Positions 25,517 to 34,733 are shown, counted from the first letter of the stretch. The stretch is DNA of 64,000 bases from Gemmatimonadota bacterium (GCA_030747075.1 JASLLL010000005.1:48216-112215), one strand, 5' to 3'. Translations and numbers: made by a program. The notes: generated by a model not told the origin, from the letters alone.

Positions 25517-26583
25517 TCCGAGTCCGGCGCGGGTGGCGAAGACTGCGGATGCACCACGCGTTGCGGAAAGGGAATCTCAATCCCGGCTTCCCGGAAGCGG
25601 GCGAGTATGGCGGTGTTCACGGCATCCAGCGCCCGGCCGGTGAACTCCGGGTCGCGCACCCACATGTGCAGCTCGAAATCCAGCGACGACTCTCCGAAGT
25701 TCAGGAAGCGCACTCTCGGCGCGGGCGTCCCGCACACATCGTCCTCATTGGCGGCCACTTCCGACAGGATTCGCCGCACCACTTCCACATCGCTGTCGTA
25801 CGACACGCCCACCGCCACACGCACACGCCGCTTGGAGTGGCGCCCCCGGCTCTCGTTCACGATCTTTGCGGTGGCGATGGAAGCGTTCGGGATGATGATC
25901 TCAAAGTCGTCGCGCGTGAGAATGCGCGTGCTTCGGATTCCCACTTCAGTCACCCGACCCCGTTCCCCGCTGTCGAGCAGGATCATGTCGCCGATGCGAT
26001 ACGGGGCATCGACCAGGACGGCCATCCCTCCGAAGAAGTTGGCCAGCGTGTCCTTCGCCGCAAACCCGATCGCGATTCCGGCAATCCCCGCGCTGGCAAT
26101 CCACGCGGTAAGGTCCACATTCCATGCCAGCAGGAAGAAGTACGCCCCCAGGACAATAATGCCGACCCTCGTCAGCGTATCGAAAAGAGGAACGGTACTC
26201 GACTGCACCAGCGATTGCGCGCCGCCCGCGCTTCCCTTCGATCGCAGCACCGCGCTGCAAAGACGCATGGTCGCGACGCACCAGACCAGCGTCACCGCCG
26301 ACTGGACGCCGGAGGTGACGAGGCCCTCCGCCTTCGCGCCCCACTCCACCAGCGAAAGGCCGAGGAGTACGCCGGCAAGCAGGACGGAGACTCGAACCGG
26401 GCGATGCAGGATGCCCACGACCTGATCGTCCAGCGTGGACTTCGTCCGGCCGACGAGTGCCCTTAGAAGGCGGGAGAAGATCCACTCCGTCAGAAAAGCC
26501 GCCGCGACCGTACCGACCATCAGAACAGCCAACGCAAGCCACGGGGAGTCGCTCAACGCGCGTACGCTCTCAAGAAGTTCCAC
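25501..26583 (-). CDS. mscS: Small-conductance mechanosensitive channel, MscS family
   Basis: Releases osmolytes on hypo-osmotic shock. The 360-residue protein has several N-terminal membrane segments, the pore-lining helix with the Gly/Ala pattern (ASAGIAGIAIGFAAKDTLANFFGG in two parts, about 190-215), then the MscS beta domain (APYRIGDMILL, VGIRSTRILTRDD, IPNASI) and the C-terminal alpha/beta domain. GTG start behind GAGAGG; upstream in-frame sequence runs through the tRNA-Leu gene and is rejected. Confidence 0.92.
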   Translation of the reverse strand: MELLESVRALSDSPWLALAVLMVGTVAAAFLTEWIFSRLLRALVGRTKSTLDDQVVGILHRPVRVSVLLAGVLLGLSLVEWGAKAEGLVTSGVQSAVTLVWCVATMRLCSAVLRSKGSAGGAQSLVQSSTVPLFDTLTRVGIIVLGAYFFLLAWNVDLTAWIASAGIAGIAIGFAAKDTLANFFGGMAVLVDAPYRIGDMILLDSGERGRVTEVGIRSTRILTRDDFEIIIPNASIATAKIVNESRGRHSKRRVRVAVGVSYDSDVEVVRRILSEVAANEDDVCGTPAPRVRFLNFGESSLDFELHMWVRDPEFTGRALDAVNTAILARFREAGIEIPFPQRVVHPQSSPPAPDSDQGNG

Positions 26584-26620
26584 GGCGCACCTCTCACTTC
26601 TGTGGACTCCGGGACGGAAA

Positions 26621-26709
26621 TGGTGCCGGAGGCCGGGCTCGAACCGGCAAGGGGCGTTGGCCCCGGCGGATTTTGAGTCCGCTGCGTCTACCCATTCCAC
26701 CACTCCGGC
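26621..26709 (-). tRNA. tRNA-Leu (anticodon CAA)
   Basis: Acceptor GCCGGAG pairs fully with CTCCGGC, discriminator A and an encoded CCA. The anticodon arm has stem GCGGA/TCCGC and loop CTCAAAA, giving CAA (reads UUG). A class II variable arm (CGGGGCCAACGCCCC region) and the T arm with GGTTCGAGCC are present. The length of 86 plus CCA fits Leu. Confidence 0.95.
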
Positions 26710-26720
26710 GAACGCCGGGG

Positions 26721-26749
26721 AGTACACCACTCGCGGCACAGAGCGTCAA
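26721..26749 (-). promoter_or_regulatory. Sigma-70 promoter for tRNA-Leu
   Basis: Minus-strand TTGACG (26744-26749), 17-base spacer, TGTACT (26721-26726; four of six), ending 11 bases before the tRNA 5' end. Confidence 0.6.
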
Positions 26750-26812
26750 GCGGAGCGGCCCATCCGTGCCCGGCGCTTCCCCACCGGGCGCACGAATCCT
26801 CCTCGCGAAGGG

Positions 26813-26841
26813 TTGACCCAAGCCCCCCCGCAGACTAGTCT
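26813..26841 (+). promoter_or_regulatory. Sigma-70 promoter for tRNA-Ala
   Basis: TTGACC (26813-26818), 17-base spacer, TAGTCT (26836-26841), 20 bases before the tRNA 5' end. Confidence 0.6.
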
Positions 26842-26861
26842 TCGCGGGCTGTTTGCGGGAT

Positions 26862-26937
26862 GGGGCTGTAGCTCAGTTGGGAGAGCGCATGACTGGCAGT
26901 CATGAGGTCAGGGGTTCGATCCCCCTCAGCTCCACCA
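26862..26937 (+). tRNA. tRNA-Ala (anticodon GGC)
   Basis: Acceptor GGGGCTG pairs with CAGCTCC and contains the G3-U70 wobble that identifies alanine tRNAs; discriminator A and CCA are encoded. The anticodon stem CATGA/TCATG holds loop CTGGCAG, giving GGC. D arm (GCTCAGTTGGGAGAGC) and T arm (GGTTCGATCC) are standard. The following 210 bases before the LarA-like gene hold no visible feature. Confidence 0.97.
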
Positions 26938-27147
26938 CCCGCTCCGGCGCGTGAGAACGACCCCCACCCTCCAGCATTTCCTGAAGCACTGCCCTGATCT
27001 TTGTGTCAGCAAAGGGATTGCAGCCCACCGGCATGGCGCGCGCATGCCCGTGCGACGCTTCGCTGGCCGCCCTCCAGAGATAAGGACCGCCACCCATCTG
27101 CCGATTCATGGGAGAGGCGGACACGCACCGGAGTGCGGAGGAGACCC

Positions 27148-28446
27148 ATGGACATTCGTATGAGGTACGGAGGCGGCACCATCGAGGTGCGTGTACCCGA
27201 GGCCAATGTCGGGGGAGTGTACCGTCCCTCCCGCCCGGACGGCCCGGGGCCGAATGAGTCTTTGCTCGCGCACCTTGCCGGGACCCCCGGCGGGGAGGCT
27301 CTTGCGCAGGACTCCCGGGGACGGGATGTGCTCTTTCTGATCGCGGATTCCACGCGCGACGAACCCCACGGCGACATACTGGACGCTGGCTTCTCGTGCC
27401 TGACCGACGCACGGTCCATCACCGTATCCATCACCACCGGCAGCCACCGTGCGGACACCCCAGGCAACCGGAGAATCGTCCGGGACGCACATGAACGGGC
27501 CGCCGCACGCGGACTCCCGGAACCGCGCGTGGTGATCCACGACTGCGCCACCGCCACCTTCACCGACCATGGCACGACTTCGCGGGGCAACCGCGTCCTC
27601 CTGTCCGACATTCTCGATGGCGCACAGGTGTTCCTCGTGGCAACGGACATGAAGCACCACTACTTCGCGGGGTATTCCAACGCGCTCAAGGACTTCCTGC
27701 CCGGAGTGGCCTCCTTCGAGACGATCGAGCGAAACCACCGTCTTGCGCTGGAACCCGATGCCACCTTCGGGCAGCACCCGCTTCACCGCGACGCTTCGCG
27801 CCACAGCAACCCCGTCGCGGAAGACATGCTGGAGGCCTACCGGATGAGTGTCGGGAAACGCCCTTCCCACGCGCTCGCCACGGTGACGGTGGACCGGAGG
27901 ATCGCCTGGGCGCGCATCGGCCTGTTGGAAGAAGTCTCCGCGGAATGCATGGACGAGGTCGACCGCGTGGCGAGTTTCTCCGTAGAGCCCACGCGCCATC
28001 TCGTGGTCTCCGCCGGAGGCGCCCCGCAGGACGACAGCCTCTATCTCAGTCAGCGCGGCATTGAACTCACGCGCGCGGCGGTCGCCGACGACGCGGAAAT
28101 CCTGCTCCTTGCGGAGTGCGCCGACGGCATTGCCGACGGAGAGAACGCCTACCGCAACTTCTATGTCGAACTGACGCGGCCCCTCGATCAGGTGCTCGAC
28201 AACATCCGCGACGGCTACCGTCTTTACCAGCACAAGGCCTACAAGTTCGCGGAACTCATGACCCGCGTGCGCGCCATCCATCTTCACAGCGCGCTTCCCG
28301 CCGAGGAGGTCCGGGCGGCCCATCTGCATCCCGCTCCCGATCCGCAAGCGCTTGTGGACCGTTGGATTCGCGACGATCCTTCCTGCACGATCGCGTTCTT
28401 TGACGAGGCCAACCGAATGTGCGTACTCGGAAGTGACCCGAAGTGA
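27148..28446 (+). CDS. LarA-like nickel-pincer racemase/epimerase family protein
   Basis: LarA racemises lactate with a nickel-pincer nucleotide covalently bound to lysine; homologues act on other 2-hydroxy acids. The 432-residue protein has IADSTRDEP near 65-73 (Arg of the active site), TGSHRADT at 97-104, and ATDMKHHYFAGYSNALKDFLPG around 165-186, where K181 aligns with the cofactor-binding lysine and H170/H171 with an active-site His. The ATG follows GGAGGAG. No larB, larC or larE is visible in the window, so cofactor synthesis must be encoded elsewhere. Substrate unknown. Confidence 0.8.
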   Translation: MDIRMRYGGGTIEVRVPEANVGGVYRPSRPDGPGPNESLLAHLAGTPGGEALAQDSRGRDVLFLIADSTRDEPHGDILDAGFSCLTDARSITVSITTGSHRADTPGNRRIVRDAHERAAARGLPEPRVVIHDCATATFTDHGTTSRGNRVLLSDILDGAQVFLVATDMKHHYFAGYSNALKDFLPGVASFETIERNHRLALEPDATFGQHPLHRDASRHSNPVAEDMLEAYRMSVGKRPSHALATVTVDRRIAWARIGLLEEVSAECMDEVDRVASFSVEPTRHLVVSAGGAPQDDSLYLSQRGIELTRAAVADDAEILLLAECADGIADGENAYRNFYVELTRPLDQVLDNIRDGYRLYQHKAYKFAELMTRVRAIHLHSALPAEEVRAAHLHPAPDPQALVDRWIRDDPSCTIAFFDEANRMCVLGSDPK

Positions 28447-28478
28447 TCCGGCGAACCCGCACCCGGGTGTGGTGAGAG

Positions 28479-30305
28479 ATGCCGGAGAATGACTCACGCG
28501 CTACCGCAGCGGTGGCACTCCTGCCTGCAGGATGGTTCATCGGCTGCGCGGTCGGGATGGTGGGCGGCGCCGTCGAGGCCGCCGTCTCCCCCCTTGCGGA
28601 AACATGGCGTATCCCGTGGATCGTGGGAGCGGACGGACTCGCGGGCGGCGTCTTCGGGCTCCTGGCCGCCATCGCCCTGCTTCCGGCCCGCCCCCTCAGC
28701 AGGTGGGGAGCGCCCGCGTCGGGCGGCATCCTTCTGGGCGTCACCGTCTTCCCGGGGCTTCTGCTCACCCTCGGCCTCCTGGTCAATCGAGTCCTTCTCG
28801 CCGGGACCCACTTTCTCAGCCTCGCCAGCCTCGCGGCGGATGCTTTCGCCGCACTGGTCGCCATCGCGCTCTCCCTTTGCCTCGGCCGGTCGGTGAGCCG
28901 AACCCTCGCGCGCAGGCCCCGTCCCCTGCCCGGGCTCGCTGCGGCACTTGTGTCTGCGGCACTCCTTGCGGTCCTTCACGAACTTCCAGTTCGCGCCGGG
29001 CAGTCCGGGGAAACCGCTCCTTCCGACCTTCCCCCGATCGTTCTTGTCTCCATCGATACCCTCCGTCTCGACGGCCTTTCCACCGGCGGCGATCCCCGCC
29101 CGACCTCTCCGGAGATCGACCGACTCTGCCGCGAGGGGCTTTTCTTCCCGGACGCCACCTGCGTCTCGCCCGGATCGGCCGCGTCCCACGCCGCGCTCCT
29201 CACCTCCCGCTACCCGGTCTCCAACGGCGTCTGGGCGAACTTCACGGTAATGGACTCCTCCGTCACAACGCTGGCGGAGGTTCTTCGCGACCGCGGATAC
29301 CGCACCGGTGGATTCGTGACGAACACTTTCCTCGGACGCCGCTTCGGATTCGCTCAGGGGTTCGAATGCTATGTGGAATCCGGCGTGGTGGAGGCGCTCG
29401 GGCATCCGGGGCGCGCCGCCTTCCGACGCTCTCTGGTCCTGACGCAGGTCTTTGACCGCGTCCGGAGTCGGTTCTCGCCCGGCCACGATCCCAGCTTTGA
29501 GACCGCGCTGGCCTGGCTGGGCGAAGACGAGACGCCCCCCTTCCTCTTTCTCCAGATCATGGATGTCCATTCTCCCTATGTCCCCCCCGCTCCCTGGGGC
29601 GCCCGATTCGGCGCACGACGCGAAGGCGACGGAAAGGGACCGGTGAACCGCTTCGGGTGGCGTCCCTCCGAAGAGGCGTACGCCGCGGAAATCGGCTTCG
29701 CCGACGCGAAGATCGGGCGGCTGCGTCGCACACTGGAGGAACTTGGCATCCTGGAGGACGCCGTCATCTTGTTGACTTCCGACCACGGCGAGAACCTGCT
29801 GGATCATGAACCGCACTTCTCGCACGGGCGGACTCTCTTCGATTCGACGCTCCGCGTGCTCGCTTCCATCCGCGCACCCGGGCACGGCGTTCGCCCAGCC
29901 ATCGACGGGCGGACCTTTGAGAATGTCGATGTCCTGCCGACCATGGCGGATGTGCTGGAGGAGAGTCCGCATCCGCACTGGGAGGGCCAGTCCGCACGGC
30001 GCCCGTCGCCGGGCGCAAGGTGGGCCGTGTCGCAACTGAAGCACGATTTCGCCATGCGGACACCGAGTCGGAAGATCATCTTCCCGGACGAAGGCGCACG
30101 ACTCCGCTTTCGTCTCGAATCCGATCCCGGAGAGCAGGCACCCACCGCACCGTTCCCCGATGAAGACGCGCTTCAGGATTCGCTGGACGCATGGATCCGC
30201 TCCCACGCGACGGATCTCTACCGAAAGGGGCCGCGTGCCGTCACGCCGGACGAGATGTCCCCGGAGACCGTCGAGAAGCTCCGCACGCTGGGCTATATCC
30301 ACTGA
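28479..30305 (+). CDS. Membrane-anchored sulfatase-superfamily hydrolase
   Basis: A 608-residue protein with four or five N-terminal membrane segments (about 1-170) and a periplasmic alkaline-phosphatase/sulfatase fold: VSIDTLRLDGLS (metal Asp), SPGSAASHAALLTSRYPVSNGV at the nucleophile loop, MDVHSPYVPP and LLTSDHGENLLDH. The nucleophile loop has Ser, not the CxPxR formylglycine signature, so a classical sulfatase is unlikely; a phosphohydrolase or phospho-alcohol transferase acting on envelope polymers is more plausible. It follows the LarA-like gene by 32 bp on the same strand. Confidence 0.75.
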   Translation: MPENDSRATAAVALLPAGWFIGCAVGMVGGAVEAAVSPLAETWRIPWIVGADGLAGGVFGLLAAIALLPARPLSRWGAPASGGILLGVTVFPGLLLTLGLLVNRVLLAGTHFLSLASLAADAFAALVAIALSLCLGRSVSRTLARRPRPLPGLAAALVSAALLAVLHELPVRAGQSGETAPSDLPPIVLVSIDTLRLDGLSTGGDPRPTSPEIDRLCREGLFFPDATCVSPGSAASHAALLTSRYPVSNGVWANFTVMDSSVTTLAEVLRDRGYRTGGFVTNTFLGRRFGFAQGFECYVESGVVEALGHPGRAAFRRSLVLTQVFDRVRSRFSPGHDPSFETALAWLGEDETPPFLFLQIMDVHSPYVPPAPWGARFGARREGDGKGPVNRFGWRPSEEAYAAEIGFADAKIGRLRRTLEELGILEDAVILLTSDHGENLLDHEPHFSHGRTLFDSTLRVLASIRAPGHGVRPAIDGRTFENVDVLPTMADVLEESPHPHWEGQSARRPSPGARWAVSQLKHDFAMRTPSRKIIFPDEGARLRFRLESDPGEQAPTAPFPDEDALQDSLDAWIRSHATDLYRKGPRAVTPDEMSPETVEKLRTLGYIH

Positions 30306-30391
30306 CCGGAAAACTCCCCGCGTGAGGACTCCCTTCGGTACAATGTTCCGACGATTCGCAGATGATTCCCCAACCCTCTGGAGCGATGACC

Positions 30392-31117
30392 ATGCCTGTT
30401 CGTTTCGCAGTGACGGTTCTCCTCGCCGGTTTCCTTCTGACTTCGTTCGCCTTCGCGTCGCAGCCCACGCTCCAGATCAGCCTGTCGCCCGAAGACCCGG
30501 ATCTTCGCTCGGGCGCGCGCCCGGATGAAGGACCGGTCGAGTTCTTCCTCTTCGCCACGGGGGATTCCATTCGAGGGGTTCAGTTCGGCATCCATGTTTC
30601 CGGCGGCGAGTTTGTGGACTATCGCATCAACTCCCGGGCCGGGTGGCTCGCTCTTCCCAAGGCCGATGCGTACCCCGGCACCATCATGCAGGCCGTCAGC
30701 CAATGCGTGGAAACACCCATCTTTCTGGGCTCCATGACGGTGCTTCCCTCCGGGGAGGGTGAGCCCGTGACGCTGAATGTCATCCCCGACCTCATGGGCG
30801 AAGTGGCCGGGTTCCTGCGCTGCGACTATTCGGTCACGGAGGGAATCTTCGCGTCCCCGGCGGTCTATGGCGGAGACGCTCCCGACGCGTACCATGTGAT
30901 CGGGGAGTCCGTACCGGTGACTCCGGGTGTTGAGACCCGCCGGGCGATGGGCATGGACGACAACGCCGCATCCGGACAGAGCGCAAAGAAGAAGGGCAAA
31001 GCCGGGAAGAGACGCGAGAAGCGGCCCGACAAGGACGAAGATGACGAGGACGATGATGACGAAGATGACGAGGACGCGGATCCCGGCGAGTCCGCGGATC
31101 ACGACAGCTCGGACTGA
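30392..31117 (+). CDS. Hypothetical secreted protein with basic-then-acidic tail
   Basis: Not recognised. The 241-residue protein has a signal peptide (FAVTVLLAGFLLTSFAFA) and a beta-rich middle with a GVQFGIHVSGGEF stretch that is loosely cohesin-like. The C-terminus turns from a Lys/Arg-rich stretch (AKKKGKAGKRREKR) to a long Asp/Glu run ending in DHDSSD, encoded by GAN trinucleotide repeats. The ATG at 30392 is preferred over 30386 because GGAG lies 8 bases upstream. Convergent with xdhC, 6 bp away. Confidence 0.5.
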   Translation: MPVRFAVTVLLAGFLLTSFAFASQPTLQISLSPEDPDLRSGARPDEGPVEFFLFATGDSIRGVQFGIHVSGGEFVDYRINSRAGWLALPKADAYPGTIMQAVSQCVETPIFLGSMTVLPSGEGEPVTLNVIPDLMGEVAGFLRCDYSVTEGIFASPAVYGGDAPDAYHVIGESVPVTPGVETRRAMGMDDNAASGQSAKKKGKAGKRREKRPDKDEDDEDDDDEDDEDADPGESADHDSSD

Positions 31118-31123
31118 CCCGCG

Positions 31124-31972
31124 TTAGCGGAGCGTTCTTGCCACGCGCTCCACCACCGCGCACGACTCCGCCGGCGGCGACATCGATTCGCCGCCACGCC
31201 CCGCGCGGACGGCCAGCATTTCGGCCACGATCGACACGGCAATCTCCGAGGGCGTCTCGGCCCCGATGTCCAGCCCGACCGGAGACCGTACCGCCTCCAG
31301 CGCATCGGCCGGGACTCCCTCGGCGAGCAATGTCTTCCGCAGTTCCTTCGCCTTCCTCCGCGAAGCCACGACCCCCACGAATGCCGGAGTCCGATCGTCA
31401 TGCAGGATGTTCCGCAGGCAGGCTTCATCGGTCTGATGGCAGCGTGTGACCACGACGAGGAAATCACCCTCCTCCACCGGGAAGTCGAGCGCCGCGTACC
31501 CCCCATCGGCCAGCACGACCTCGTCCACGAAGTGAAAACGCTTCTCGTTCGCAAACTCCTCGCGGTCATCCACCACCACGATCCGGAATCCGGTGTCCCG
31601 TGCCAGCTGCGCGATCGGCACGGCCAGGTGTCCGCCCCCGTAGATCACCAGGCGATCGGGCGGACCGTGGACCTCCAGAAACACCTCCACCTCTCCACCG
31701 CAGGTCATGCCTGTCGCATCCTCGCCCACCGGAAGAAAACGGTATCGGCGAATCCGGGACTCTCCGTCAGCCAGCGCTTGCTTCGCGTCCTCGATGGCCA
31801 GCGCCTCAAACGGACCGCCGCCCAGCGTGAAGTCGATTTTCCCCCCAGGGCGCACCAGCATCCGGGTTCCGATCTTCCGGGGAGTGGAGCCGCTGGACCG
31901 AATGATGGTGGCCACGACGAAGCTCTTTCCGTCGCGCAGGTACTCGAGGGTTTTCTCGTGACACTCGTGCAT
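31124..31972 (-). CDS. xdhC: XdhC/CoxI-family protein
   Basis: XdhC-type proteins bind and mature the molybdenum cofactor for xanthine dehydrogenase-like enzymes. The 282-residue protein has an N-terminal XdhC/CoxI domain (VVATIIRSSGSTPRKIGTRMLV, TCGGEVEVFLEV) and a C-terminal Rossmann domain (RLVIYGGGHLAVPIAQLA, VVVDDREEFAN, VVVTRCHQTDE). ATG at 31972 with GGGAG upstream. No molybdenum hydroxylase lies in the window. Confidence 0.85.
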   Translation of the reverse strand: MHECHEKTLEYLRDGKSFVVATIIRSSGSTPRKIGTRMLVRPGGKIDFTLGGGPFEALAIEDAKQALADGESRIRRYRFLPVGEDATGMTCGGEVEVFLEVHGPPDRLVIYGGGHLAVPIAQLARDTGFRIVVVDDREEFANEKRFHFVDEVVLADGGYAALDFPVEEGDFLVVVTRCHQTDEACLRNILHDDRTPAFVGVVASRRKAKELRKTLLAEGVPADALEAVRSPVGLDIGAETPSEIAVSIVAEMLAVRAGRGGESMSPPAESCAVVERVARTLR

Positions 31973-32044
31973 TCGCTTCTCCCGGATCGACGGTTGCGCA
32001 GGAGCATCCTCAGCGTGCCAACCGGGCGATGTCAAGTGGGCGCA

Positions 32045-34648
32045 TCAACGCATGCGGATGATCTTCTCGGTTCGCGTCACTCCCCCTCCGACGAATCGCA
32101 CGAAGTAAACGCCCGCCGGAGCGGCCCGCCCTCCGGAAAGCGTCCCGTCCCATGCCACCCGATGAGAGCCTTCCGTGCGCTCGCCCGCGAGGAGGACGGT
32201 CGCGAGGCGCCCCGCGGCATCGTAGACCCGTACCGACACGACCGCCGGTGCGGGCAGTTCCATGCGGAAGAGGGCACCGTCGCGAAACGGATTCGCCCCG
32301 GCCACCAGGAACGAAGCGGCGGGAGGCGCGGTCGGCGGCACCGGCGCGGAGACCGCGATCGAAGTGGTCGTCGCGGTGTCGGACACTCCGGGGGAGTAGT
32401 TCGGGATCTCGTCCCGGGAGAAGGCCGCGTAGTGGTAGAGCGTCCCCGGCAGAAGCGGGCCGTCGGAGAGCGGCAGGCTGGAGTGGTCGGCATCCCCCGC
32501 TGACACCACGACGACGCCGGGGACGACTTCCTCTCCTTCCGTGTAGCTCGTTCCCGCTACCGGGGTCCATGCGACAGCCGAGGCCGCGCGCACCACCAGA
32601 GTCCCCGCACGGTCGGTGTCCCCGGGCCGAATCCAGGTAAGCCCGACGGTGGTGTCGCTGGACGCGAACGCCGTCAGCAAAGCCGGGTCCGCCGGAGACG
32701 CGCTGTCGAATCCCACCAGCGAATACACCTGCGGCCCCTGCGGGACGGAAGTTCCCACAACGCGAGCGCTCCATGCTCCGGGTTGGGGAGCAAGCACGCG
32801 AACCTGCTCCATGTTGTCCAGACGGTTCTGCCCGGTACCCGCCGGAGAGAGAGGGGCCGCCGGGTCCGGAACGAACGGCAGGTAGGTCGTTCCGGACGGA
32901 CCCAGCAGCTCCAGATCGAGATCGTTCACGAGCGTCGTCTCGGCGAGTTCAGCACCCGGGGGATCATCCCACGCCAGGGTCAGCGCCAGCGTGTCCAGTC
33001 CCGACGGGATGTGGAAGGACCACAGGTCGGCGATTCCGTGGTCGACCGAATCTTCCACCGTCGTCGCGGTCCTCAGTTCCCGCATACTGAGGTCGATGTC
33101 GATCGCACCGTACCCGAACCGATAGTCCGGCCCGGGGAGGTATCGGTCCTGCGCAAACCCCGCCAGCAACGCCTTGAAGGTGGAGGGAAGCGGAGCCCCC
33201 GGAAGACGCGCCTTCCAGTCTTCCAGGAGGAGCGCAATGGCTCCCGTGACCGCCGGCGCGGCCATGCTCGTTCCGCAGAGCACGGAGTATCCCCACCCGG
33301 CCATCGAAGTCGACTTGATGCCGAAGTCCCCGGACTGCTGGCACCCGGAGGCCGTGACATCCGGCTTTACGCGCCCGTCATCCACCGGTCCCCATGAAGA
33401 GAACGGCGCTATGGTCCCCGCGTCGGACTGGTGCGCTCCCACCGTGATCACATTCTTGGCGGTCGCCGGAGGAGGCAGGCTCCAGTAGCCCCCTGTCGTG
33501 TCAAGGCCGCAGTCGCCGTCGTCGCGTTCGTTTCCGGCGGCGAAGACCATGGGGATCGCTCGTCCAAACGCGCCGCGCACGACAGCGTCAAACTCCGGCG
33601 CCTCTCCCGAGTAGTCGCCATAGTCCCCGCAGTTCCCCGGGGATACCGGATAGACCCACGAGTTGTTCGACACATCGATCTCCAGGAGTGCAATCGCCGG
33701 GTCCAGTTCCACGAGAACCGAGTCGTAGGTGAATGCGACCAGCGAGGCCTCCGGGGCCATGCCCATCCACTGCAACCCCCCGCCCCCTTCGGCCTGGCTG
33801 TTCGAGCCGTCCCCCACGAGCGTCCCGGCCACATGCGTGGAGTGCTGCATGACCGCGGCGCCCGACTCGCCGGTGATGATGCGCCCACCAAAGTCGACAT
33901 GCGTCGTCTCCGGGACGCCCCCGTCCCACATCCCGACCAGCACCCCTGCCCCGCTGTACCCGGCCGCATGAACCGGAGCCACCCGCGCGTCCGCCCGGAC
34001 GCCGTTGTTCGCGGGAACGGGCAGAGGCGGCGCGGGTTCCACCCATCGCACGGCATCCACTCGAAGGAGTGCGTCCAGCGCGTCCGCGGGAAGATAGATG
34101 TCGACAATCCCGAGCGCGGGGATCTCGGCCCGAATCACGCCGTCCTCTTCCCGCACCCGCGTGCGCACCGAAGATGCGTTCGCGTCGGCGAAGACCTTCA
34201 CCCGGAGCGCACTGCGCCCCCACGGATCCTCCGGGTCCGAAACCGGAGGTTCGAGGAGAAGTCCGGGCGCGCAGCGATCCTCCCTGCGCAGCTCCCAGAC
34301 CGCGCGCGCCTCTGCCGGGGCCTCACTGCGCGCGAGTTGCGCTGCGGGAAGGGACGCGAGCCACAGATCCCCGTCAATGGGCCGAAGAAGCCGGAGTCCC
34401 GACTCGCCTGCCCTACGGCCCGCCGCGGACGACGCCTCCACGATGACATGAAGACGCGCGTCTTTCCCCCGTTCCACAAGAACGGATGCCGCCCGAACAG
34501 CCAGCCGGGGCTCGACCAGTTCGGAGGATTTGTGGAGCGACCGGGAACGCAACCCCGCATCCGCGGGCCGTACGGGGAGCACGGCCGCGAGAAGAAGAAC
34601 GCCAGCGGCCAGCGCCGGGCGCGAGAGAAGACGAGAACAGTGTGTCAT
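32045..34648 (-). CDS. Secreted subtilisin-like serine protease with FlgD-type C-terminal domain
   Basis: An 867-residue S8 peptidase. It has a signal peptide (PALAAGVLLLAAVLPVRPADA), a propeptide-like region, then the catalytic triad motifs GMWDGGVPETTHVDF (Asp), HSTHVAGTLVGDG (His) and CGTSMAAPAVTGA (Ser). A large beta-rich region follows, and the last about 90 residues (VSVRVYDAAGRLATVL, GVYFVRFVGG, KIIRMR) are the FlgD-Ig/T9SS-type terminal domain typical of exported proteins in FCB-related bacteria. Function is extracellular proteolysis; surface attachment or T9SS-like export is inference. Confidence 0.92.
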   Translation of the reverse strand: MTHCSRLLSRPALAAGVLLLAAVLPVRPADAGLRSRSLHKSSELVEPRLAVRAASVLVERGKDARLHVIVEASSAAGRRAGESGLRLLRPIDGDLWLASLPAAQLARSEAPAEARAVWELRREDRCAPGLLLEPPVSDPEDPWGRSALRVKVFADANASSVRTRVREEDGVIRAEIPALGIVDIYLPADALDALLRVDAVRWVEPAPPLPVPANNGVRADARVAPVHAAGYSGAGVLVGMWDGGVPETTHVDFGGRIITGESGAAVMQHSTHVAGTLVGDGSNSQAEGGGGLQWMGMAPEASLVAFTYDSVLVELDPAIALLEIDVSNNSWVYPVSPGNCGDYGDYSGEAPEFDAVVRGAFGRAIPMVFAAGNERDDGDCGLDTTGGYWSLPPPATAKNVITVGAHQSDAGTIAPFSSWGPVDDGRVKPDVTASGCQQSGDFGIKSTSMAGWGYSVLCGTSMAAPAVTGAIALLLEDWKARLPGAPLPSTFKALLAGFAQDRYLPGPDYRFGYGAIDIDLSMRELRTATTVEDSVDHGIADLWSFHIPSGLDTLALTLAWDDPPGAELAETTLVNDLDLELLGPSGTTYLPFVPDPAAPLSPAGTGQNRLDNMEQVRVLAPQPGAWSARVVGTSVPQGPQVYSLVGFDSASPADPALLTAFASSDTTVGLTWIRPGDTDRAGTLVVRAASAVAWTPVAGTSYTEGEEVVPGVVVVSAGDADHSSLPLSDGPLLPGTLYHYAAFSRDEIPNYSPGVSDTATTTSIAVSAPVPPTAPPAASFLVAGANPFRDGALFRMELPAPAVVSVRVYDAAGRLATVLLAGERTEGSHRVAWDGTLSGGRAAPAGVYFVRFVGGGVTRTEKIIRMR

Positions 34649-34733
34649 GCGCAAGCGAAACCACCCTTATGCACGAAAGAGGCCAGATGGCCCTTCGTGG
34701 TACACGGGAAGTCACCGCGCCCCGGACCTGTCT

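Noticed and set aside
26584..26739. N-terminal extension of mscS across the tRNA-Leu gene.
   Set aside because: The tRNA is unambiguous and the GTG at 26583 has a ribosome-binding site.
26900..27412. Minus-strand ORF ending in a typical [12 protein letters not shown] peptide.
   Set aside because: Such endings are a known by-product of translating across tRNA genes; it is antisense to tRNA-Ala and the LarA-like gene.
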